Assembly (NCBI GenBank): GCA_012934845.2 | Contig: WNNJ02003641.1 | Coordinates: forward strand, 124,001 to 188,000 | DNA length: 64,000 nucleotides | Direction of reading: 5' to 3' | Source of the DNA: Pomphorhynchus laevis | Lineage: Eukaryota > Acanthocephala > Palaeacanthocephala > Echinorhynchida > Pomphorhynchidae | Part shown: positions 10,796 through 22,000 of the stretch, one piece after another | Numbering within the stretch: position 1 is the first letter of the stretch | Layout of the letters: each line of letters starts with the position of its first letter | Made by a program: the position numbers and the translations under genes | The notes under the pieces: generated by a model | Told to the model about the DNA's origin: nothing | What the model saw: only the letters and a program-made list of their open reading frames with translations | Database searches by the model: none

Positions 10796-10806
10796 TTTTT
10801 AGGCAT

Positions 10807-13390
10807 GACAAATATATCTATCAGTCGCCGCGTTCATCTACACTTTCAATTGAATGTCAGTTCACTAGATTTGTTTCATCTGGAAGATTTATCGTGCTCG
10901 TTAACTTCTACATGCCTGGCATCGAATGCAACAAATCTGCCTGTAGTGATAGTGATAACTATCACCCTCGATCTTCTTGATACCTGTAACATGCTTCTGT
11001 AAATACAGCATGTATAAGATTTCACAAGATTCTCAGCATTATCCTGCTTATTACTAGACATCTGTTTCTCTATGCTTTCCCATCTTGATAGTAATGTATC
11101 ATGTGATTCTCCGCTCGGGAACTCGGATCATGTCGTTATGCGTGCCAGTATTGATGCCGTGTTTTGACTGAGTATTATTCTTTCGTGCATTGTAAACTGA
11201 ATATGTACAAGAGCGATTTTGATAGTATGAAACTTTATTTGAACTATTCCATATGGCCTAATGCGTTTATTTACTTTGTGGAATACGCCTGTCAATACTT
11301 TCGTAAAACAATTAAAATCCTTTCAAATCAATTATCACCACGCTGTAGACAACCAACTCGACACCTCCTTGGTTTGATCGTGAATTATTGATAAAATGTC
11401 ATTTACATTTTACTGTCGTTCAGTTATCGATGAGCAGGCAAAACAGTCCTTGTGGCTAAAACCTTGTGTTGTATTTTTTGTATGTTGAAATAATAATTAA
11501 AAAGCGTCACGTATACTTCAATAACTTCAAATGTGGATTTCGAACTGTGAGTATATTGTTAATATCACAGTTCGATATTGTAAATATCAAACTGTGAGGA
11601 ATTATGCGTCGCAAAAGATTTCTTTTTAAAAAACGCAAGCTGGAAGATGTGTCGTTATCGAGATGTCGATATGGCCGTAGATCGTTTTCATTTATGATAA
11701 ACGATGCGCCACCTCAATGCCAGAAATAAGTGTTTATTTAACTTAGATGGTCTTATTACAAATGATGTGATAGAAATTGCGAAGATGTTCGGTCTACATT
11801 ATAAAAAATTATATTGTTCTCAGCCCACATCTCCACAAGATTCAGAAAGCATTTGCCACCAAGCCTATCCTTTAGATTTCTGTTCCCAATTAAGTTATTT
11901 TCAGATTCTTTCTTAAATGTCGAAATTCATCAGGTCCGGACGGTCTTTCGTCGATTACTCTTAAAATTATTGCTCACAACATTTACATTCCATTATACAA
12001 CATATTTTCAGCGTGTTCAGCAAAATGGAATTATCCTATATGAGTTTCTCATCTCGAGAATTATCGACCTATAAGTTTAAACTCTATGTTTTAAGCTTGA
12101 ACATATAATTCTTCACAAAATGCAAAGATATTTCGATGAGCTTAATATTATTCTTTCCGCTCAACATGGTTTTTGCAAAGCCCACTCTACGATGTCCAAT
12201 CTATTATACGATCATAATGACTGGTCTATGAGTATTGATGAATGTGCTCCGTAGATGTATTCTTTTGTGATTTTTCAAAGAAATTCGGTACTATTTTACA
12301 CGATTTACTCATCGATAAATTAAAGTATGTTGAGTTAGATATTTGTGCTGTTCGTTGGATTAGAGCATTCTTATTTGCTTGCATTATTCCATACGCGTTC
12401 ATGATCTACTCTCTAGTTCTTATCCAATCACAGCTGACGTTTCACAAGATACTATTCTTGGCCCAATTTTGTTAGCTTATAATTGATGAACTACCTGCTA
12501 TTTTATCTTCTCATAAATGCTGTACTCGGACGACATGAAAATCTTATGATGCATCCATTCATCCCATGATGTGAGATACTAAAAACGACGTAGATACCGG
12601 ATGTAGGTGGTTCAATCGTGTAAGCTAAACATTAACATACGCAAATGTTCATTCATGCATATTTTCAAAAGCAAGTTTCCCTTTTATACACGTTATTGAC
12701 TGAACGGTTTCGAAATTAATAGTATTTTTTGGTATAAGGACCTCCGTGTTTTAATAAACTCTGATATATCCTCACAAATGAACATGCCGTGCATATCTAC
12801 TAAAGCTGGGCGCATTGTAAAAATTTTGAGATGAAATGTTCTGAATGTAGATAGCAAATGTTTGGTTCCACTTGAATTTGGTTTGATACTACCGATTCTT
12901 CTCTATTGCTCACCTAGTTGTTATGTAATTACAATCAGTGAGTGTGAACGTTTCGAAGGTATATTTAGACGTGCTACAAGGTCGATCAAAATTTGGAACT
13001 TATTTCGTACGTCTTACTCCAAAATGTTCTTTAAGTTCCTACATTACGGTATATTTGTGAGCCATCATTTTAGTAACCTGCTACGCCTTCAAGATTTGAA
13101 TTACTTGCGCGGTCACTATCTGATGCTACAACCCCTCGAATTCAGCATACCAGGACATGCGGCCTATCCAAGCGTGTTTTTGGACTTTAGAATAGATTTC
13201 TGCCGTCAACGGTTTGCTCATCTAATGTGAATCAATTTAAGAAGTGCTGGACAGAGACCTTTCTATGGTTATTAAACAATATATTTGGACTAATTCTTTG
13301 CTAAGACCTGTCTTTAATTAATTTAATTGTTTGTGATCTCACTTATTAACGAGCTTTTTGCTCAACTTGTGGTGCAGAATAATATCATTA
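10807..13390 (+). mobile_element. LINE-C, 3' piece: endonuclease end, linker and RT, decayed
   Basis: Broken + frames keep the order of a Jockey-superfamily ORF2. Endonuclease end: YQSPRSSTLS near 10820 and LGNSDHVVMRASIDAVF near 11120-11165. Linker: PWFDRELL near 11365. RT entry: SSGPDGLSS near 11925 and ILSAQHGFCKAHST near 12150. RT core: VDVFFCDFSKKFGTILHD near 12250 (usual DFSKAFD) and DTILGPILLAY near 12450. Thumb and C-terminus at 12862-13230: PLEFGLILPI, ISECERFEGIFRRATRSIKI. Many frameshifts and stops; long dead. The AT-rich 3' end fades out near 13390. Confidence 0.72.
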
Positions 13391-13499
13391 TAATTTTATT
13401 AATATATTATAAATTAAAATTTTGATGACTATTTTTTTATCCTGCCCGATGCTTTAATTCTATCAATAAGCCAACATCAGTAAGCTGTTGGCTGAATTT

Positions 13500-14585
13500 C
13501 AGTATTGATGGACCTCATCAACTATTTCGAGTCTGATCAAATTCATCGTCCTCTCCTCCCATTCCTATTTTCTGCAGGGTACCCACAAGGTTCAGTCCTA
13601 GGTCCCCCTCTGCTTTTTTCTCTTCTACTTGCCGATTTCTCTCCGTTTATCAAACCTTACTCATTTAACGTCATGCAATACGCCGATGACATAATCACAT
13701 ATGCTCACACACCTGCCTATCGCATACACGATATCGCAATTTCTGCCTCAAACTGTCTTTCTTCTATCTACAAACGTCTCTCCCATCGTCGTCTCGTTCT
13801 AAACCTAGACGAGTCCAAAATAATGTGGATTCTCCTCCCGTCAATCTAACATATGTCATCCCCCTGTAACTTTTGCATCATCAATCATCCCCATAGTCCA
13901 CAATCTCACTTTCTTAGGATTCAATTTTGATGATCACCTTTCCCTTAAACCCTTCGTCAGTGACAAAGTCCGCTCGTCTCACTTAATTCTTCGTGACATC
14001 AGCCGTATCCGCCCTCTTATCAACTTTCGTTCTTGTATGTCTCTTCTTTCATCGCTTCTTTCCCTAAAATCGATTACTGCCTCAGCCTTATCGCAAATTC
14101 TCCAAAATCCATCATCCTACCCCTACAACGAATAATCAACACCGCCGTTCGAGTGCTCCTACGTTTTCTTCGTTTTGACCACACATCCACATATCTTGCT
14201 CAACTCTCTTAGCCCACCATCCACATGCGCATACAACTCCGACTTATCGTAACTTTTCGTCTCATCGCTGTCGGCTCCCCATCGTTCATCAACCTTCCTT
14301 TCTTAGACGATACTCGCCCCATCTCGCTATCGCTTCGTTCCTGTCATACCCTCTTACTCCACGTTCCTACTTACTCTAACAACTACCGTATTAGATCCTT
14401 ACACGTCGCCGCCCCATGCGCCTAGAATCAGCTTCCACTCGACGTCCGCCGCGCTCCCTCGTTTATTGCATTCAAATACCAGCTCCGTACCCACCTCGAC
14501 ACATTATTTAGATTTTTGCTTTTTGTTGTTATGGTAATGTAAGCGTAAGCCAACACGAATTTGCCACGTAAAAACATTTTTATTA
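13500..14585 (+). mobile_element. CR1/L2-like LINE, 5'-truncated copy D
   Basis: The + strand reads GYPQGSVLGPPLLFSLLLAD, MQYADDIITYAH and SKIMWILLPS (13505-13849), then in other frames FNFDDHLSLKPFV, RSHLILRDISRIR and the C-terminal stretch 14225-14425 (FRLIAVGSPSFINLPFLDDT). It is closest to copy A. The tail has GTAAGCGTAAGCCAACACG then AATTTGCCACGTAAAAA near 14540-14575, a decayed form of the family 3' end. It starts inside the RT, so it is a dead-on-arrival insertion with later frameshifts. Confidence 0.85.
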
Positions 14586-14936
14586 ATCCAGTGCCTACGT
14601 TTCACGTTTCGATTTTTTTAATGTTGACTGATGATACCTCGACTCGTATATTTTATTGACAATTAGATTGGATGAAATACTTCCGTCTAATATGTTGCAA
14701 ATTTTATTGAAATCATTTCTGATTTTAAATCCGATATAATCCTATTTACCTCCTAATAATTGAAATATTGTTTCAATTATTATACAATAAATATGATTAA
14801 ATAAACATAAAATATTTTTCAATATTTCAATAATGTTATATTTTAATAGTGTTATATATATTGTAAGTATAAATTAAAATCAATTTATAGGCTATTTCCG
14901 GTTGGTATCACGCTATGTCCAAAATATATTCGAATT

Positions 14937-15172
14937 ATGATTATTGGTCTCTACCAACAAAAAACAAAGATTAATTCTTCAATTTTACGTTTCGCCTTGC
15001 GGCTTCTTAAAATATCGTAAGTTTTAATAACAAAAGATTTTAACCAGTGAAAATTTTTAATTTAGTTAAAATCTTTTGTTATTAAAACTTACGATATTTT
15101 AAGAAGCCGCAAGGCGAAACGTAAAATTGAAGAATTAATCTTTGTTTTTTGTTGGTAGAGATCAATAATCAT
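14937..15172. repeat. Fold-back element, 108 bp arms, 20 bp spacer
   Basis: 14937-15044 and 15065-15172 are near-perfect reverse complements. The left arm begins ATGATTATTGGTCTCTACCA and runs to AAAAGATTTTAAC; the right arm mirrors it with a single T/C-type difference seen in GGTCTC versus GAGATC. It lies between the 3' ends of two CR1-like copies of opposite orientation (copy D and copy E). It could be a MITE-like fold-back element or an inverted duplication made during repair. No coding capacity. Confidence 0.9.
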
Positions 15173-15184
15173 ATTTAAAAGAAA

Positions 15185-16040
15185 TAGATTTATTTTTAAC
15201 GTGGCAAATGCGTGCCAGCGCACGCTTACATGACCACAACAAAACAAAAATGTAAATCATGTGTCGAGGTGTGAACGAAGGAGATGTTTGAATGTGATAA
15301 AGGAGGGAGCGCGGCGGACTTTGAGAGGGAGTTGATTCCAGGCGAGTGAGGCGGCGACGAGGAAGGATCAAAGACCATTGTTGTTGGAATAATTGGGAAC
15401 GTGGAATAAGAGGGTATGACGGGAACGCAGGGATGGCGAGGTGGGGCGAGTGTCGTTAAAGAAATGAAGGTTGATGAGCGATAGAGATCCGACATCGATG
15501 AGACGAAAAGTAACGAGAAAAAGGCGGAGTTTGATGCGGATGTGAATGGTTTGCCAGGAGAGTTGGGCAAGATATGTGGATATATAGTCGAAGCGATGGG
15601 AGACGAATGAGCACACGAACGGCGAAGTTGATTATTCGTTGTAGTGGTAGGATGATGGATTTTGAAGAATTGGCGAAAAAGCTAAGGCAGTAATCGATTT
15701 TAGGGAAAAGAAACGATGAGAGAAGAGACATACAAGAACGGAAGTCGATAAGGGGGCGGATGTCACGGAGAATTAAGTTAGACGAGCGGACCTTGTCACG
15801 GACGAAGGGTTTAAGGGAAAGGTGATTATCGAAATGGAAGCCTAAGAAAGTGAGATCGTGGACTATGGGAATGATCGATGAGGCAAAAGATACAGTGGGA
15901 GGAGATATGTTTGGTTTACGGGGGAGGATTCACATTATTTTAGACATGTCGGGGTTTAGAACGAGATGGAGATTGGAGAGACATTCGTAGATTGAAGATA
16001 GACAGGTGGAGGCAGAAATGCCGATATCGTGTATGCGATA
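15185..16040 (-). mobile_element. CR1/L2-like LINE, 5'-truncated copy E
   Basis: Minus-strand sequence closely follows the 3' third of copy A. The 3' tail at 15185-15245 keeps the hairpin (sense GCGTGC-GCTG-GCACGC) and TTTGCCACGTTAAAAATAA. C-terminal translations include FPKIDYCLSFFANSSKSII and LPLQRIINFAVRVLIRL in 15226-15731. It breaks off at about 16040, just past the sense codons for the RIHDIGISAS region after YADD, in a sequence that changes abruptly to AT-rich host DNA. Several frameshifts. Confidence 0.85.
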
Positions 16041-16307
16041 GAGATAAAAATGATATATTTCATATCTCTTTTTTCTCTATTTTCTAAAATCTCTTTTTTC
16101 TGGTTATAATTATTTATTTCATTTTATCATAGGATTCCTTTCGGAATCCTGCGAGAAATTCAGTACTGACGTAACCAACGGATACGCATTTGTGCATATA
16201 AAGAATAACTAGAAGGTCTATACACGTAACAAGTCAGTAAAAACGCGTTATGCAACTGAGCTTCGTCTAGCGTCATGAGGAATTGCTGGTGTCTTTACAT
16301 TTATCAC
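16041..16307. other. Gene-free stretch
   Basis: AT-rich start (CTCTTTTTTCTCTATTTTCT), then mixed unique sequence leading into the composite inverted repeat. No open frame of note, and no motif recognised. Confidence 0.5.
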
Positions 16308-17122
16308 AAAAGCAGTCGAAACGCACCCTAACCACTTTATCCGACTGACGATGACAGCTGGATAGTAAAGAGCGTCTCGGAGTGATACATTATAATGATG
16401 GAACTGATGATCGAAGTCCATTTAATTAGAAGCACATGTGAATCGAAGTCCAGTATATCAAGCAACACCATTTAGTATTTATATATTGATATTCATTAAT
16501 GAAAATCACCAGCTGGGATCCTTTTTAGAATTTAAAGTGATATATTTTAGTTTTGTGTTAGAAATATATTTTAGTTTTGACTAAGCTGGTTTTTCTAACA
16601 CAAAACTAATATATATATATATAGATTTTATCGTATGAGATCATGAAGATCGATTGAAATCGGGACTGGTGATCCTTTGATGGATTCTTATTTATGTAAT
16701 GAATAGTTGCTAGGTCACACGAGGTGACTTTCGCATTGAAAACCAGCTACAGAATCCTTCCTTCATGATATCCAATTCCATACACCCTGACTACTAACGG
16801 CGCCATTGCCACAACCGTTTTCGTTTCGCTCGCTTTTTGCCACATGTTGGTAGCCCCGGGCTCGTCAGAAGGCTGACTACCAACTCTTCGCCTTTTGAAA
16901 TTTGACTTATCCGAGATTCGAGCTATCGCTCTCCGTACTTGGCTTGCGCTCTTGACTGCTAGGCTACGAATCTAGGATTACCAGATTTCACACAGTATAT
17001 GAAACCTTCCATCATGATATCCAGAAACTGCATTGTCCGAGATGCTTCTTTGGCATGCTTATTATTGATTTTATCGTATGAGATCATGAAGATCGATTGA
17101 AATCGGGACTGGTGCTCCTTTG

Positions 17123-17434
17123 AAGGTTTCATATACTGTGTGAAATTTGGTAATCCTGGATTCGTAGCCTAGCAGTCAAGAGCGCAAGCCAAGTACGGAG
17201 AGCGACAGCTCGAATCTCGGATAAGTCAAATTTCAAAAGGCGAAGAGTTGGTAGTCAGCCTTCTGACGAGCCCGGGGCTACCAACATGTGGCAAAAAGTG
17301 GGTGAAACGAAAACGGTTGTGGCAATGGCGCCGTTAGTAGTCAGGGTGTTTGGAATTGGATATCATGAAGGAAGGATTCTGTAGCTGGTTTTCAATGCGA
17401 AAGTCACCTCGTGTGACCTAGAAACTATTCATTA
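17123..17434 (+). mobile_element. Probable tRNA-derived SINE (right arm; inverted copy at 16697-17008)
   Basis: Inside the arm, GGATTCGTAGCCTAGCAGTC at 17159-17178 resembles a pol III A box (TAGCCTAGCAGTCAAGAGC, like the D-arm of Ser/Leu-type tRNAs). AGCTCGAATCTC at 17217-17228 resembles a B box. The spacing between them, about 50 nt, fits a type 2 internal promoter. The acceptor stem does not close, so it is not a working tRNA. The mirror copy lies at 16697-17008 on the minus strand. The SINE call is inferred from these two boxes only. Confidence 0.55.
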
Positions 17435-17487
17435 TATATACTAGGATTCGTATATAAATTGATTCGCTCAATCTTGGTTTCTTTCAG

Positions 17488-17838
17488 TCAAGCATCCGAA
17501 AGTTTGATCTTCTGGTTGTTAATGATGGTCTGCATTGCAAATTGTAGGCTTAATACTAGGCATAGGTTGTTGCTGAATTGTCGCTGCACTCGTTGGATCC
17601 TCAATGGATACGGCATGTCTAAATTGTCGCAGCAATAAATGCGACATAAGTGTATAAATGCCGTTTTTCGTAAGAAATCCTGGACTGTTGTATAATTAGC
17701 ACATCCGTGCAATACTATCTTTATATATTCTTTGTGCGAAAATCGCTTTAAACTGTGGTCCAGGAGCCAAAGCTGGATACGATTGATTTTTAAACCATAT
17801 TTGGTGCTAAATAACTGGACTTCGATCATCAGCTCCAT
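17488..17838 (-). CDS. Unrecognised 116-codon ORF inside the repeat
   Basis: It is open from an ATG at 17838 to a stop at 17488 on the minus strand, with a protein-like composition including several Cys/His (LHGCANYTTV, FIHLCRIYCCDNLD) and a C-terminus (LQFAMQTIINNQKIKLSDA) that falls in a segment repeated at 17949-18014. It resembles no family I know and shows no domain. It overlaps the outer right arm, so it may be a chance ORF in repeat DNA or a remnant of a transposon protein. Confidence 0.25.
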   Translation of the reverse strand: MELMIEVQLFSTKYGLKINRIQLWLLDHSLKRFSHKEYIKIVLHGCANYTTVQDFLRKTAFIHLCRIYCCDNLDMPYPLRIQRVQRQFSNNLCLVLSLQFAMQTIINNQKIKLSDA

Positions 17839-17948
17839 CAGTCTAATGTATCACTTCGAGAAGTTCCTAACCACCCAGCAGTCATCGTCAGTCGAATTAA
17901 GTGGTTAGGGTACGTTTCGACTGCTTTAATGACAATAGCTATAACCAC

Positions 17949-18190
17949 ACCGAAAGTTTGATCCTCTGGTAGTTAATGATGGTCTGCATTGCAAATTGTA
18001 GGATTAATGAGCTCACGCCACCTACAATTTCAGCTAAATGTCGGAAATGCATTTTTACAATGTCACATAGGCAGCCGAAACGGCGTGTGATAGTTCATCT
18101 TACTGACGATGGCTGCCGGCTATCACATGACCGTCTAGGAGTGACGAGAGTTTGCAGGCTGAAGAATATGCTCGATTCAAACACCTACCC
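17949..18190. repeat. Second diverged copy of the 17.5 kb repeat unit
   Basis: 17949-18014 repeats 17495-17561 directly (CCGAAAGTTTGATC, TCTGGTAGTTAATGATGG, TCTGCATTGCAAATTGTAGG). Downstream, 18060-18140 has CAGCCGAAACGGCGTG and CTTACTGACGATGGCTGCCG, a distant relative of the outer-arm motif GCAGTCGAAACG / CTGACGATGAC. It is probably part of the same repeat family, followed by the (AT)n tract. Confidence 0.65.
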
Positions 18191-18191
18191 A

Positions 18192-18194
<3 letters not shown>

Positions 18195-18263
<69 letters not shown>
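18195..18263. repeat. (AT)n microsatellite
   Basis: About 69 bases of uninterrupted AT dinucleotide. Any open frame through it (Ile-Tyr repeats) is an artefact. Confidence 0.98.
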
Positions 18264-18266
<3 letters not shown>

Positions 18267-19080
18267 CGTAACTTTTACAATTTATATATATGCTTGGAGA
18301 ATTTGATACAAAAACTGTTTTTTTATTATAAACTGCATATATTTTATTGCTTATTTTGAAATCTTTTTAACAGTTTGTTACGTTTTTCTATTTCCCTGAT
18401 AATTTACCTTTTGCGAGATTTTGGGGAAATTCAATATTGATCCTGCATATGTATTAGATAATGAAATTATCTAATATTATGATAATGAAATATGTATTAG
18501 ATAATGAAATTATCTAATCTGCATAAGCACAAGAAGCGAACATGATATATTACTTTGTGTCGAATCACACGAGAAACCATCCGATTTGGATGTCCTTTGA
18601 TCAGTTATATTAACAAATGCGATAAATATAAGAAACACTTTTACAAAAATATGGTTTTTATCATTTTTATTTTTCTTTTATTTTAAATATTAAAAAATAA
18701 TTTCTTAAAAATATACGAAATATTTTTTAAATCAAGAAATTCTATTTAAAAAGGCTAAATTTCGGTGTCTTTTCTGTCACTATTACTATGCGTGCTATAA
18801 ATCGCTTGTTCACTCATGTTTTAACTTTTAAATTTGCTTCCTAGAAATTAGTTGATAATTAGTTGATATTTTTCCTCACCAGAAAAATATTAAACTTGCC
18901 ATTGAGGTTGTGTCTGATAAATCTGTCATAATACATTCAAACCTTTGTTGATTATGGTTTAATAAAAAATTATCCATTTCTTTTAGATATAAATACGGTT
19001 TTCTTAAGATTTTTTCTATTTTAATCGTCGATTTTTTGAATATTAATCAGTGACCAGGAATGTCACAATAATTATCGGCT
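18264..19080. other. AT-rich region upstream of the RNF34-like gene
   Basis: No gene seen. It contains a short direct repeat, ATGTATTAGATAATGAAATT (about 18451 and 18490). It should hold the promoter and 5' UTR of the following gene, but no TATA or initiator can be singled out in such AT-rich DNA. A short upstream ATG at 19060 stops after three codons. Confidence 0.4.
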
Positions 19081-22000
19081 ATGTCATCGAGACTAGTATG
19101 TTATGGTAACAGTTCACCGTCTTCAACGACAACTACAAACACTAGCTTACCAGTTCTAACAAATACAACGAATCCGGTAGTAATTGAAGAAAAATGTAGT
19201 GTCTGCATGACTCTTCCTTCTAGTTCGTCACGTAGAAAGGTAATATTATCAAATTAAGTCAAGTGAATATTTTAAATGTAAATAGTCAATTTGGAATTAA
19301 TTTCAAACCTCTTCCGGCTTTATTGTGATATATAGTAAATTCGCCATAATATATTTATTGATAAATATTTTAGATTAGATTGAAATTTTGAATTTTTATT
19401 ATTTGAATAATAATTTATAAATTGTAAATTGTTTTTTATATTTATAAATATTGCATAATAATATTTAATTATTAAGCTTAACATATTTATAATATTAACC
19501 ATTTAATATTAAATATCGTAAAAGCTGATACAATCCTGAAATTTGCTTCTCCTTCTTTCTTCATGGTAAGCAAATGGGTAAAACATTTGACGTAAAGCAT
19601 ATGATGGAGCAAAGCTGTTGAATATGCAGATGTCTAAAAAGGATCGCTTCGTCACATTTCCGAAGAGACCGGCTCCCTATAGAGATATGCAAATTACTAT
19701 ACCTTGTAAAACTCTTAATACTTTATAGTCATCAGCAAACACAAGATGGGGATTCTTCAAATTACTAAGAAGATCGTTTTTTATTGCAATAAAATAATCG
19801 TTTTTTATTATTTGTTCATATTTATCTTTTATAAAAATATTTAAACTATCAAATATTATAATTATAATATTTTAATTGTAATTTTATATTTTAAATTTAA
19901 TTTTTAACGTGAAATACATCGTATATGATTTATTTAATGCTGATATTTGTGGTGAAAGAATATAAGCCGTAAATATAAAAGTTTACCTAATTTTAAATAT
20001 ACCACAATCTCATTCGAATCCTTGTGCTTATTCTGACCTGAATACGCTGTTTGTCGGTGCCATCGGGTAAATCTAGGTTTTCCTCAATTATTTCTTGCGG
20101 ACTCGCTTCTTACATGTATAAATGATCATCGTTGGTGGAACAGTCTACTGCTTTTTCCTGCCTATCAGCCACTTCGTTCCCCTTGCTGCCTTATGTTCTT
20201 AGATTTGCCTCCTTTCCGTCAATATTTGTCGTATCTACCATCTCACCTGTTTGGTTATTCAGTATTACTTCTTTCTCCTTCTCGTCCGTATTTTGTTTTG
20301 TCCGACTCGATGTGTCTTCTTTTAATCGTTCGAAGGTGACTGCCATGTATCCGACGTTGTTGTATTTTTTCAGTTATGATATCATATGACATCAACCCAT
20401 TCCGTTTCAGTATCGTTCTCGGTTTCCAATGTCGTATAATAATGTCGTAGTATCAGATATAATCGTGATGTTCATAACTCCGAAATCTTGACCCTTTACT
20501 ATAACGATTCTCTCTCTTGATTTTGTTCACTTCCCTTTTTGTTACTGATAGTCTCAAATTATCGAATAAATGTGTTAGACGTCGGCCAATCGTGAGTTCA
20601 GATGGTGATTTTCCTGTCATGTATGTTCCGTATTTCTATAGATTGCTATAAATTCATACAGTTGATGATCATTATAATCGCTCCGTCCACGTAATACAAT
20701 AAAATAAATATTAATATAAGAATATATAAACCGAAAGTATATAAATCAATTTAATTTTTTAACACGTTATAATGCATTTTTCTGTTTTTACTTAAATTGT
20801 TCATTTTGTGATTACATGGAAAGCATTACATTTCAGTTGCATTTTTTTGTAGTCTAATTTGAAATTAAATATTTTGCAAATCAAAATTATGCCTAAAGTT
20901 TTTGTATCAAATTGTAAATATCAACGTTTTGCAATGTAAATAGTCAATAGGGAATTAAATTCAAATTGTGGATAATAGTCTATGGATTATCAGTTAATAT
21001 GCATTTAAACCATTAATTTACAGTAAATTTTAATCATCAGTAATTTCCAATTTGGGTCTATTTGGCCTTTAGTGTTTTAACGGAAACGTTGAATGTGGTC
21101 TTCTTTATTATTATGAATAATAAATTCAAATATGGGTTTGCAGATTATATAATATTAATTTATCAAAAGTTTTTTCAATCATTTTAAAAATTGATCAAAA
21201 TTTACAAATATATGCAAATCTATGCAAAGATGAATTTGTCATATTATAATACATCAATACAAACGGCCTTGTTTTTATGACCACCTTGACAGCATGTCGG
21301 CAAGCTGATTTATTAAAAACAAGTAGCAAGAAGATTATGATTTCATTAAAATTATATTTATAATTATTTTAAATAGTTGATACTGATCCATTATTGATAA
21401 CTTCTGTTAGCATCTTCAGAAAATCGTAATTTTAATTTCAAATTAGTAATTTTCTGAAGATGCTAACATAGCGAAATATCAATAAAAAAATGTCTTCTTT
21501 TCTTTGATCCAGCTTCAATAATTCTTTAATTATATTATTATATTTCAGATCTGATAATATAGTTTTAACTAAAATAATCAGACACATTATTATATGTACA
21601 TTATATTATTTGTATATTATATGTAAATATATCTTAATATTTGCATATATTCCAATTATGATCCCTATTACGGGAATTGGCTGACAGATTATTGTAGCCA
21701 CTGTAAGTTTGTGAAATAAGTTCTGTGACGTAATAAGTTTACAAATAATAAGTTGTGTAATAAATTTAAATACAAACTTGTAAAATAAGTTCTTAAGTTC
21801 ATTGTCTATTTCTGTTGACTATTGGATTTGTCATCATGCTATTGGACTGTTCGCTAGATTATTAGAAAATTAAGTCCATTTGACGATTATTTACCAGTTA
21901 TTCGTTTTTCTCTATGGATTCTCTTATAGATGTTTCATATGTCAGTCAATATTTAATCCTCAAATTAAACAATTAGTAGATGTAATTCCATAGAAGATAG

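Larger units (their letters stand above)
6541..10806 (-). mobile_element. CR1/L2-like LINE copy B, apparently whole coding region
   Basis: The minus-strand element has both ORFs open: ORF1 10795-9482 and ORF2 9518-6609. The 3' UTR is very short and ends near 6541. In the sense strand the tail reads GTGGACTTGTAAGC, a perfect hairpin GCGTACA-GCT-TGTACGC, then ATTTGCCACATTAAATAAA. LINE-C sequence flanks both sides, so copy B inserted into it. There is almost no 5' UTR: LINE-C resumes about 10 bases upstream of the ORF1 ATG, so the copy is probably slightly 5' truncated, or its promoter lies inside ORF1. An upstream in-line ATG at 10806 reads a different frame for 88 codons. Confidence 0.92.
16308..17935. 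repeat. Composite fold-back repeat with nested inverted arms
   Basis: There are two nested inverted pairs. Outer arms, 16308-16422 and 17818-17935, match as diverged reverse complements around GCAGTCGAAACG, CCTAACCACTT, CGACTGACGATGAC and CTGATGATCGAAGTCCA. Inner arms, 16697-17008 and 17123-17434, are both 312 bp and nearly identical. A 60 bp direct repeat (starting GATTTTATCGTATGAGATCA) lies at 16624-16683 and 17067-17126, once outside the left inner arm and once in the spacer. This looks like a repeat inserted twice in opposite orientation, or an inverted duplication of a SINE-bearing unit. Confidence 0.88.

Noticed and set aside
17155-17235. A real tRNA gene in the fold-back arm
   Set aside because: A and B boxes are visible but the acceptor stem does not pair and the anticodon arm is not convincing; a tRNA-derived SINE is the better reading.
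17976-18359. 127-codon ORF with a long Ile-Tyr tract
   Set aside because: It runs through the (AT)n microsatellite and repeat DNA; not a gene.
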